The position numbers and the translations under genes were made by a program. Below are positions 36,964-44,219 of a stretch of DNA of 64,000 bases, in pieces (the stretch's first letter is position 1; each line of letters begins with the position of its first letter). Origin of the DNA: Stutzerimonas chloritidismutans AW-1. Its GTDB lineage: Bacteria; Pseudomonadota; Gammaproteobacteria; Pseudomonadales; Pseudomonadaceae. The notes beneath the pieces are model-generated. The model searched no databases. It was not told the origin of the DNA and saw only the letters and a list, made by a program, of their open reading frames with translations. The stretch lies in the NCBI RefSeq assembly GCF_000495915.1, contig NZ_AOFQ01000032.1, positions 124,001 through 188,000 on the forward strand. The letters run 5' to 3'.

Positions 36964-38732
36964 TTGGCTTTCTCCAGATACAGCTTGGCCATACGAGGCG
37001 GCAATTGGTCGAGCGTGGCATCCAAGGCGCGGCTGGCGAACAGCAGCTGCGCGGCGCTAGACGAGGCGGGCAGTAGAGCGGCTTGTTCGCCTAGGTTCAG
37101 CTCAAGGCGCAGCTGACTGCCATCACCCAGCTGCCAGCGTGCAAGCACAGCGGCATCGCCCAGCACGCTGCAACCGAGGAAGGCGCTACCGGGCAGGCGC
37201 GGCACGATCTCGGCATGGCGGATGCTCAGCAGCTGGCGGTACAGCGCATGCCACTCGGCGTGCCCAGGTTGCGTTTGTGCACCGAAGTCCGGCCGCGACT
37301 GCTCGAACGTGGATACGGCGTTGGGATCGGGAATGCGCTCGCGGGTGGCTTCGTCGGCGAACTCGGAAAACTCGGCGAATTCGTTGCGGCGGCCTTCACG
37401 CACTGCATCGGCCAGCTCGCCGTGATGGCTGGTGAAGAACAGGAAAGGCTGTCGCGAGCCCCATTCCTCGCCCATGAACAGCAGCGGGACCATGGGGGAA
37501 AGCAGCAGGACGACGGTGGCAGCCCTGAGCGCGTCGGCATCGGCCAGCGTAACCAGGCGATCGCCAAAGGCGCGGTTGCCGGTCTGGTCATGGTTCTGCA
37601 GGAACAGCACGAACGAGGTCGGTGACAGGTGCGCGCTGGGCTCGCCACGGGATTCGCCACGGCGGTTGTTCTGCCCCTGATAGACGAAGCCTTCGCCAAG
37701 AAAGCGCGCCAGTTTGCTGGTCGCGTCCTGGTGATAGTCGGCGTAATAGCCCTGGCTTTCGTCGGTGAGCAGCGCATGCAGCACATTGTGGCCGTCATCG
37801 TTCCACTGCGCGGTGAAGCCCTGGGTCAGCAGGCTGGAGCGATTGTCCTCGTTCTCCAGCACCAGATGCACATGGCGACCGGGTTCCACGGTGGTGTGCA
37901 CGCGCTCGGCCAGTTCGGTGAGGAAGCTGCGGTCGGGAATGGCATGCACGGCATCGAAGCGCAGCCCGTCGAAGCGGTAGTCCATCAGCCACATCAGCGC
38001 GTTGTCGATGAAGAAGTCGCGGACTTCGCGGCGGCGGAAATCGATGCCATCGCCCCAGGGCGTCTGCTGGTCGTGGCGAAAGAAGTGTTTGGCGTAGCGG
38101 CCGAGGTAATTGCCGTCCGGGCCGAAGTGGTTGTAGACCACATCGAGAAACACCATCAGGCCGAGGCCGTGGGCGGTATCGATCAGATGCTTGAGCTCTT
38201 CCGGACTGCCGTAGGCCGCTTCCGGCGCGTAGGGCAGAACGCCGTCGTAGCCCCAGTTGCGGTCGCCGGGAAACTCGGAGATCGGCATCAGTTCGATGGC
38301 CGTCACGCCGAGTTCGGCAAGCCCGGCGAGGTGCTTTTCCATCTCGGCGAAACCGCCATACAGACCGACATGGGTTTCGTACAGCACCGTCTCGTGCCAG
38401 GGGCGACCGAGCCAGCTGCTGTTGCGCCACAGATAGTTGTCATGGGTGTCGACCACCAGGCTCGGCGCATGCACGTCACCCGCCTGCGCCCGCGAGGCGG
38501 GGTCGGGCACATGCAGTTCGTCGTCGATGAGAAACCGGTAGAGCGTACCGGCCCCGTAAGGGGCATCGATGCTGTACCAGCCTTCTTCAGTGGCGGTCAT
38601 CGGCAGCGTTTGTGCGCCTACAACGATCAGACTGACGTTTTGCGCATCGGGCGCCCAGAGTCGGAAGCGGGTGGTCCCGTCTTCCAGCAACTCCGGCCCG
38701 TGATGCCCGATATGGGCACGCTGCTTCTGCAT
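36960..38732 (-). CDS. treZ: Malto-oligosyltrehalose trehalohydrolase TreZ
   Basis: The 590-aa GH13_10 enzyme releases trehalose from the TreY product. The N-terminal CBM48-like domain (TRFRLWAPDAQNVSLIV) is followed by the barrel with ELMPISEFPGDRNWGYDG. The nucleophile is Asp260 in GLRFDAVHAI and the acid/base Glu293 in HLVLENEDNRSS. The C-terminal beta domain is present. It follows glgA by 12 bp and overlaps malQ by 4 bp, so trehalose release and glucan handling are co-transcribed. Confidence 0.95.
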   Translation of the reverse strand: MQKQRAHIGHHGPELLEDGTTRFRLWAPDAQNVSLIVVGAQTLPMTATEEGWYSIDAPYGAGTLYRFLIDDELHVPDPASRAQAGDVHAPSLVVDTHDNYLWRNSSWLGRPWHETVLYETHVGLYGGFAEMEKHLAGLAELGVTAIELMPISEFPGDRNWGYDGVLPYAPEAAYGSPEELKHLIDTAHGLGLMVFLDVVYNHFGPDGNYLGRYAKHFFRHDQQTPWGDGIDFRRREVRDFFIDNALMWLMDYRFDGLRFDAVHAIPDRSFLTELAERVHTTVEPGRHVHLVLENEDNRSSLLTQGFTAQWNDDGHNVLHALLTDESQGYYADYHQDATSKLARFLGEGFVYQGQNNRRGESRGEPSAHLSPTSFVLFLQNHDQTGNRAFGDRLVTLADADALRAATVVLLLSPMVPLLFMGEEWGSRQPFLFFTSHHGELADAVREGRRNEFAEFSEFADEATRERIPDPNAVSTFEQSRPDFGAQTQPGHAEWHALYRQLLSIRHAEIVPRLPGSAFLGCSVLGDAAVLARWQLGDGSQLRLELNLGEQAALLPASSSAAQLLFASRALDATLDQLPPRMAKLYLEKAK

Positions 38733-38744
38733 TGAACGACCTCT

Positions 38745-40298
38745 TCAGATTAAAAGACGAACCTCGCGGCGCTCTCCGAGCAGTTTCCGGTACAGCGCGT
38801 CATAGGGTTCGATGGCGTGACGCCAGAAAAAGCCGGCCCCCATCGCCCGGCAACGCATGGCGGCCAGCAGCTGAGGATGCTGATGGATCGCCAGCGCCCG
38901 CTGGACGGCCTGCCGGTAGCTGCTGACATTGGATTCGTTGAACAGGAACCCGGTGATGCCGTCATCGATGGAGTCGGCCAGCCCGCCGGTGCGACGTGCA
39001 ACGGGCAATGAGGCATAGCGTTGGGCATACATCTGGCTGAGGCCGCACGGCTCGTAGCGCGAGGGCATCAGCAGAAAATCGCTGCCGGCGAACAGGCGGC
39101 GCGCATCGGTTTCGTTGAAGCCGATGTGGGCCGCGACACGGCCGGGGTACTGGGCGGCGAGCTGGCGAACCTGATGCTCGATCTGGTGATCGCCCTGGCC
39201 GAGTATCGCCAGCTGGCCGCCGCCTTCGACGATGGCATGGGCCACGCCGAGGGTCAGGTCGACACCTTTCTGGTGCACCAGGCGCGACACCACGGCGAAC
39301 AGCGGTGCATGGCACTGCTCGAGACCGAACGAATCGCGGATATACGCGGCATTGGCCTCTTTGCCTGCCCAGTTACGCGCACTGAAACCCTTCACCAGAT
39401 AGGGATCGCTTTCTGGCTCCCAGCTTTCGTCAATGCCGTTGAGCAGACCGCTGAGCAGACCCTGGCGGGCTTTCATGCTGAGAAAGCCTTCCATGCCGCA
39501 ACCGAACTCCGGCGTGGTGATTTCCTCGGCGTAGGTAGCGCTCACCGTGGTCACACGGTTGGCATAGGCGATCCCGGCCTTGAGCAGGGACAGCTTGCCG
39601 TAGAACTCCATGCGCTCCGGGTCGCAGGCCTCGGCGGGGATTCCCAGCAGGCGCCGCTGCGCCATGTCGATGTTGCCCTGGTAGGCGAGGTTATGAATGG
39701 TGAAGACGCTGGGTGTGTTCAACCCGCGCCAGTGCATGTAGGCGGGCGCCAGACCGGCTGGCCAGTCGTGGGCGTGCACCAGCTCGGGCGCCCAGCGGAT
39801 GCAGGCCGTACCGGCGGCGATTTCCGCAGCGGCCAGTCCGAGGCGAGCGAAACGCACCGGATTGTCCGGCCAGTCGTTGCCATCGGCGTCACCGTATGGC
39901 GAGCCTTCGCGCTCATAGAGTTCCGGGCAGATCAGCACATAGATGATCAGGCCGTCGGGCATGTCCATCCGGCCAATGCGGCAGCCGGGAATCTCGGCAT
40001 AGCCGCCCAGCGAGCCGACCGTGCGGATGGCGTGACCGCTGTTGATTACCTGCGAATAGCCGGGGATCAGCACGCGCACATCGTGGCGTGCGCCCAACGC
40101 CCGGGGCAGTGCTGCCGACACGTCGGCGAGCCCGCCGGTCTTGACCAGATCGGTCAGTTCGGAGGTGACGAACAGAATCTTGCGTTTGTCATCGTGGCTA
40201 CTGCGAATCTGCAGGGCAGGGCGAGTAACCAGGGGTATGGCGGGTTGCGCCTTCGGTAGTCCGACAGGCAGGGCGTTCACAGCGGCAATACTCATCAC
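38745..40298 (-). CDS. glgA: Glycogen synthase GlgA (GT5)
   Basis: The 517-aa bacterial glycogen synthase has an extra N-terminal stretch of about 35 residues before KILFVTSELTDLVKTGGLADV, the ADP-glucose-binding KTGGL motif. The C-terminal Rossmann half has FLLMPSRYEPCGLSQMYAQRYASLPVARRTGGL with the conserved ExxGxxxxxAxxxG-type region. It elongates alpha-1,4 glucan from a nucleotide sugar. No glgC (ADP-glucose pyrophosphorylase) is in the window, so the donor's origin is open. It heads the leftward operon; two adjacent ATGs (40298, 40295) are both possible starts. Confidence 0.93.
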   Translation of the reverse strand: MMSIAAVNALPVGLPKAQPAIPLVTRPALQIRSSHDDKRKILFVTSELTDLVKTGGLADVSAALPRALGARHDVRVLIPGYSQVINSGHAIRTVGSLGGYAEIPGCRIGRMDMPDGLIIYVLICPELYEREGSPYGDADGNDWPDNPVRFARLGLAAAEIAAGTACIRWAPELVHAHDWPAGLAPAYMHWRGLNTPSVFTIHNLAYQGNIDMAQRRLLGIPAEACDPERMEFYGKLSLLKAGIAYANRVTTVSATYAEEITTPEFGCGMEGFLSMKARQGLLSGLLNGIDESWEPESDPYLVKGFSARNWAGKEANAAYIRDSFGLEQCHAPLFAVVSRLVHQKGVDLTLGVAHAIVEGGGQLAILGQGDHQIEHQVRQLAAQYPGRVAAHIGFNETDARRLFAGSDFLLMPSRYEPCGLSQMYAQRYASLPVARRTGGLADSIDDGITGFLFNESNVSSYRQAVQRALAIHQHPQLLAAMRCRAMGAGFFWRHAIEPYDALYRKLLGERREVRLLI

Positions 40299-40592
40299 GA
40301 TCTCCCCAGAGCCCCGGCGTTCCAGGTGCCGGCGCCAGCTACGAGCATATTTCTCCTATGCAACGATCTGATGACCGTCACATACCATGAACACGACCAG
40401 GCTGAAATCTAGTTCGGAGCTGCCGCGAAGGCAGGTGGGGCTTCACTGGCCCTACCAGAAACCAGACCCGGCGTCGCGGTAGAAGTTCTTGAAAACCCGA
40501 TCAACTACCACTGCCGGAACTCGCAACCAGCCAACTTGCTCCGAATACAGAGTCGTGAAGGCGTTGAACCTGGAATGGTCGGAGCAAAAAAC

Positions 40593-41099
40593 ATGCAAGA
40601 GATCGAACGAGTCGTTGACTTTCTGCAACGCGAGGAACTCACGCTGACCACCGCGGAGTCCTGCACCTGCGGTTTGATGGCTTCGCTGATGGGCGACATT
40701 CCGGGATGCGGCCAGGTGCTCGACAGCGGCTTCGTGGTCTATTCGCCCAAGGCAAAGAACCGCCTGCTCGGGGTGGACTTCGAAACCATCGAGAGATTCG
40801 GCCTGACCAGCGAGGAGGTCGCACGTGAGATGGCCATTGGTGCGCTGAACGCCAGCGTCGCCACCCTCGCCGTGTCGAATACCGGCGTTGCGGACAATGA
40901 TCAGGAGGATGAGGGCGGCACCCAGTGCTACGCCTATGCACTGATGCGGGGCGAGCGGCAGGTGGTGGTGAGCGAAACGGTGCAGTTCGATGGCGACCGG
41001 GTCGCGATTCGCAAGCAGGCCGCGCGACACGGACTCACCCAGCTGCCGATTAAATACGCCGAGTTGCTGAAGAAGCTGGAGGGACTCGAGGGCGACTAG
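40593..41099 (+). CDS. pncC: CinA-family nicotinamide-nucleotide amidohydrolase (PncC-like)
   Basis: The 168-aa single-domain CinA C-terminal protein begins at the ATG at 40593, which has GGAG nine bases upstream. It carries LTTAESCTCGLMASLMGDIPG and FVVYSPKAKNRLLGV, then AVSNTGVADNDQEDEGG, typical of deamidases that recycle NMN to nicotinate mononucleotide. TAESCTCG departs slightly from the usual TAESCTGG. Its stop directly abuts the stop of the convergent mscS-like gene with no spacer. It may be a diverged paralogue rather than the main PncC. Confidence 0.85.
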   Translation: MQEIERVVDFLQREELTLTTAESCTCGLMASLMGDIPGCGQVLDSGFVVYSPKAKNRLLGVDFETIERFGLTSEEVAREMAIGALNASVATLAVSNTGVADNDQEDEGGTQCYAYALMRGERQVVVSETVQFDGDRVAIRKQAARHGLTQLPIKYAELLKKLEGLEGD

Positions 41100-42152
41100 T
41101 CACACCGGTGGCTGGCGCTCCGGTTCGACATGCTCGGGCTGCGATGTATCGACGCGCGGCTTGTGGCCGACGCTGAGGTCTGCGCGCAGTTGCGGCAGTG
41201 AATGCGGGTATTGCCGCTGGATGAAACTCAGCAGGCTTTCACGAATGTGGCAGCGCAGGTCCCAGTTGCGCGACGAATCCGGCGAACTCACCAAGGCGCG
41301 CAGCTGAATGGATTTCTCGCTGGTGTCCGTGACCTGCAGGACGCAGACCCGACCATCCCACAGCTCGGGGACTTCCTTGCACAGCCGGCGCAGCTCCTCG
41401 CGCAGCGGTTCCAGTGGCAGCGAATAGTCGGCCCAAAGGAAAACCGTGCCGATCAGGCTGGAACCGCGACGGGTCCAGTTCTGAAACGGTTTCTCGATGA
41501 AGTGCTGCAACGGCACGATCAGCCGCCGGTCATCCCAGATCCGCACCACGACGTAGGTGCCGGTGATTTCCTCGATGCGACCCCATTCGTTCTCGACGAT
41601 GACCACATCGTCCAGGCGGATCGGCTGGGTCATGGCGATCTGCACGCCGGCGATGAGGTTGGCCAGCACGGGCCGCGCGGCAAAGCCCACCGCCAGGCCC
41701 GCAAGGCCCGCCGAGGCAAGCAGGCTGGCACCGAACTGGCGGGCACCGGGAAAGGTCATCAGCATGGCCGCCGCGCCGATCAACAGCACAAAGAAGGTCA
41801 GGGTGCGTAGCAGCACACGTGATTGCGTCTGTATCTGGCGGGCGCGAAGGTTGTCGACCACATCCACCGGATTGCGCAGCTGAATGAACTGCTGCAGCCC
41901 ACGCAGCGAGCGCATCACCAGCCACGTGAGGGTGGCGATTATCAGCAGCGTGGTGACATGCCGTGCCGCGTCGATGAAATGCAGATCGTTCGGCGCAGAC
42001 GTCCATACGCCCTGCACCCCTACCAGTGGCAACAGTAGCCGGACGGGCTTTTCCAGTTGCTCGGACAGCTCCCGGGTAAACAGGAAGGCTCGCGCCAGGC
42101 GCAGCGTCAGGGCCGTCAGCAGCCGGCCGAAGAGACTCAGGACCAACGCCAC
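41100..42152 (-). CDS. Small-conductance mechanosensitive channel (MscS family)
   Basis: The annotated part is 350 aa from a GTG at 42152. It contains several N-terminal membrane helices, then the pore-lining helix and MscS signature (LLASAGLAGLAVGFAARPVLANLIAGVQIAMTQPIR broken into those motifs), and a beta/alpha cytosolic domain ending near residue 310. It protects against hypo-osmotic shock. The frame stays open for about 60 codons upstream of the GTG and encodes protein-like sequence (LLQWDHYISQPALRTIAAALF), but I find no ATG, GTG or TTG there. The true start is therefore uncertain and may be farther upstream. Confidence 0.85.
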   Translation of the reverse strand: MALVLSLFGRLLTALTLRLARAFLFTRELSEQLEKPVRLLLPLVGVQGVWTSAPNDLHFIDAARHVTTLLIIATLTWLVMRSLRGLQQFIQLRNPVDVVDNLRARQIQTQSRVLLRTLTFFVLLIGAAAMLMTFPGARQFGASLLASAGLAGLAVGFAARPVLANLIAGVQIAMTQPIRLDDVVIVENEWGRIEEITGTYVVVRIWDDRRLIVPLQHFIEKPFQNWTRRGSSLIGTVFLWADYSLPLEPLREELRRLCKEVPELWDGRVCVLQVTDTSEKSIQLRALVSSPDSSRNWDLRCHIRESLLSFIQRQYPHSLPQLRADLSVGHKPRVDTSQPEHVEPERQPPV

Positions 42153-42416
42153 GAACAGCGCCGCGGCTATGGTGCGCAGTGCCGGCTGGCTGATGTAGTG
42201 ATCCCACTGCAGGAGAAAGGCTGGAAATTCGATAGCGGGCGTTCCGGTTGGCCAGAGGTCTGGGGCAGAGACAGACAGCCGGCGGCGAAAGTTCAGGGCG
42301 CGCAGCCGGGAAGTGCGCCGGACGGGTGGGCGGAACTCCTATGGGCGGGATGTTTCACAAATTCCAAGCGGGTTGCAGAGCACGACCCGATTTTCTGACC
42401 CGATTGGAGTTGAACC

Positions 42417-42947
42417 ATGCAGAGTGCACAGACCGGCAATGACGTCCGTACCGAACGCCTGATCGAATGGCTGCGCGATGCGCACGCGATGGAGGCGCAG
42501 GCCGAAACCATGCTGAACAAGCAGGCCAGCCGCATCGAGCACTACCCCGAACTCAAGGCGCGGATCGAACAGCACATCACCGAAACCCAGAACCAGGCCA
42601 AGCTGATCGAAGGCTGCCTGCAGCGCTATGACAAGTCCTACTCCGGCCTCAAGGACCTGGGCGGCAAGATGATGGCGATGGGGCAGGCCATGGGCGGCAT
42701 GATGGTCAACGACGAGATCGTCAAGGGCGCGCAGATGGGCTACGTGTTCGAGAACCTCGAGATCGCCTCCTACAAGATCCTCATCGCCGCTGCCGAAGCG
42801 GTTGGTGACATGCAGACCAAGGAAGTGTGCGAGCGCATCCTGGTGGAGGAGGTGGCCATGGCCGACTGGCTACGCGACCACCTGGCCGAGCTGACCCAGG
42901 CCTATCTCACTCGTGCAGCCGAGCCGCATGTCGAGGCCAAGCGCTAA
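42417..42947 (+). CDS. DUF892 ferritin-like protein (YciE/YciF family)
   Basis: The 176-aa all-alpha protein begins ERLIEWLRDAHAMEAQAETML and continues LEIASYKILIAAAEAVGD, the DUF892 pattern of a four-helix ferritin-like bundle with Glu/His metal ligands. Members are induced by osmotic, oxidative or general stress in enterics and pseudomonads. A GGAACTC at about 42331-42337 with a TTCACAA downstream is a weak sigma-E-type promoter candidate. It is followed by the hairpin at 42962-42985. Confidence 0.88.
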   Translation: MQSAQTGNDVRTERLIEWLRDAHAMEAQAETMLNKQASRIEHYPELKARIEQHITETQNQAKLIEGCLQRYDKSYSGLKDLGGKMMAMGQAMGGMMVNDEIVKGAQMGYVFENLEIASYKILIAAAEAVGDMQTKEVCERILVEEVAMADWLRDHLAELTQAYLTRAAEPHVEAKR

Positions 42948-42961
42948 GCGACTAGCCCGGG

Positions 42962-42993
42962 CACCCGGCTGCCTCCGGCCGGGTGTATTACTC
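42962..42993 (+). terminator. Probable terminator after the DUF892 gene
   Basis: An 8-bp GC-rich stem (CACCCGGC at 42962-42969, GCCGGGTG at 42978-42985) is followed by TATTACTCC, a poor T-tract. It lies 15 bp after the stop. Confidence 0.5.
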
Positions 42994-43052
42994 CTCCAAC
43001 TTATTAGCCATGCCGTGACCACTCGCCGTCGCGCGCCTGGTGGAAGCTAGCA

Positions 43053-43337
43053 ATGAGACAACGCCCGCTACTCAAGACCTTGACCTTCGCTGTGCTGCAT
43101 TTCGCGACAGCGTTCATCGTCGTCTATGCCCTCACCGGAAGTCTGGTGATCGGCGGGGCGGTCGCGCTGATCGAGCCGCTGTGCAACACCCTGGTGTTCT
43201 ATTTCCATGAACGCGCCTGGCAACGCTTCGGCCGCCAGAAGGCCACCCACAGCCACAGCTATGGCCACGACGTATTCCTGAAATACATGGCGCGCGGCCA
43301 GACCGCCAGCAGCCGGATCGTCCGCACGCCTCGCTAA
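43053..43337 (+). CDS. DUF2061 small membrane protein
   Basis: The 94-aa protein has two hydrophobic stretches (LTFAVLHFATAFIVVYAL and IGGAVALIEPLCNTLVFYF) followed by HERAWQRFG, the DUF2061 pattern. The C-terminus is hydrophilic, with a His-rich HSHSYGHDVF. The function is unknown. It is convergent with the DUF1652 gene, and its stop codon lies in the loop of a shared hairpin. Confidence 0.85.
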   Translation: MRQRPLLKTLTFAVLHFATAFIVVYALTGSLVIGGAVALIEPLCNTLVFYFHERAWQRFGRQKATHSHSYGHDVFLKYMARGQTASSRIVRTPR

Positions 43338-43344
43338 GCGAGGC
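43328..43344. terminator. Hairpin between convergent DUF2061 and DUF1652 genes
   Basis: A perfect 7-bp stem (GCCTCGC with GCGAGGC) has the DUF2061 TAA as its loop and abuts the DUF1652 stop. There is no T-run, so bidirectional termination is only suggested. Confidence 0.35.
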
Positions 43345-43620
43345 TCATTCGACGTGACTGAGCTGTTTGCCTTCGGCGGGCAGCGAGCTACGCGTGACGC
43401 ACATTTCAATGCGCAGTTCCTGCGCCAGACGCACCAGATTGGCGGCATCGCGGCACTGATCGTAGGAAATGCCGAGAACGGTCAGTTCCTCGTCCGGCGA
43501 TTCCTGAAAGAGGCGCACGCGGAGTGAGTTGTCGGAATCGTCGCGGCATTCGCACTGGAATGGGCGAAGGTAGGTGTGCAGGATCGCTTCGATCTTGAAC
43601 AGCGGAAGACGCGTATTCAT
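43345..43620 (-). CDS. DUF1652 family protein
   Basis: The 91-aa soluble protein (IEAILHTYLRPFQCECR, then LRVRLF and LTVLGISYDQCRD) matches the pseudomonad DUF1652 family of small proteins of unknown role. A GGAGG-like site precedes the ATG (the plus strand shows ATAAATCCTCCC just upstream). No operon partner is seen. Confidence 0.82.
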   Translation of the reverse strand: MNTRLPLFKIEAILHTYLRPFQCECRDDSDNSLRVRLFQESPDEELTVLGISYDQCRDAANLVRLAQELRIEMCVTRSSLPAEGKQLSHVE

Positions 43621-43836
43621 AAATCCTCCCTATGTAGGAAGGTGACTTGAGCGCAGTAAAGCGATCGCTGCGCACCCCTGGTTTTCCCGACGTCATTCAA
43701 CCGTAGCAGTGCTTGTCCGGTTGTAAATGCGGCGATCTGTCCACCCGGCGGATTAAGTCCGGCAACTGCTCTACACGGCAGTTTCCGGCCAGTGCCGCTT
43801 GTCGGAACCCGTCGGACGGCTCGATCTGTCCTTGCT

Positions 43837-43864
43837 GAACTTCATACCAGTAGGGGATGACCAA
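43837..43864 (+). promoter_or_regulatory. Candidate AlgU/RpoE-type promoter
   Basis: GAACTT at 43837-43842 is followed after 17 bp by ACCAA at 43860-43864, close to the sigma-E -10 forms TCCAA/TCTGA. It lies about 30 bp before the small exported protein gene, which precedes ligD. This is a motif match only. Confidence 0.35.
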
Positions 43865-43896
43865 ATTAAGTACGTCGTCCTCAGCGGAGAACCGAG

Positions 43897-44193
43897 ATGA
43901 AGAAAACGATGCTTACGGCGATCCTGAGCGGCCTGGTTGCGCTACCGGCCATGGCCCAGTTTCCCGCTGGTACTCCGCGAGACGACACCGGTTCACGCCC
44001 CAGCACCATGGGTAATCCGACGCCGCAGGAGGAAGTCGAAACCCGCCAGGACCATCAGGGACGCACCGTGACCGAAGATGGCCGGCTGGTGGAGCCGCAG
44101 CCGGGAAGCGAGGAAAAATCCACTGACCCGAACCGGCATTCGACGCCCGGCGGGGCTGACGACAGTTCCACCGACGCTGGCAAGCTTGAGTAA
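43897..44193 (+). CDS. Small exported hydrophilic protein, unknown
   Basis: The 98-aa product has a clear signal peptide (MKKTMLTAILSGLVALPAMA, then Q) and a mature part of about 77 residues rich in Gly, Pro, Thr, Asp and Glu, with no cysteine; it looks disordered. It lies 26 bp before ligD on the same strand. I do not recognise a family. A disordered secreted stress protein is possible, but no function can be assigned. Confidence 0.65.
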   Translation: MKKTMLTAILSGLVALPAMAQFPAGTPRDDTGSRPSTMGNPTPQEEVETRQDHQGRTVTEDGRLVEPQPGSEEKSTDPNRHSTPGGADDSSTDAGKLE

Positions 44194-44219
44194 TCGCCGG
44201 ACATTGCCGGAGGTCAGCC

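Noticed and set aside
40386-40481. 31-codon frame upstream of pncC
   Set aside because: It has no ribosome site and ends in a low-complexity tail; too short to support.
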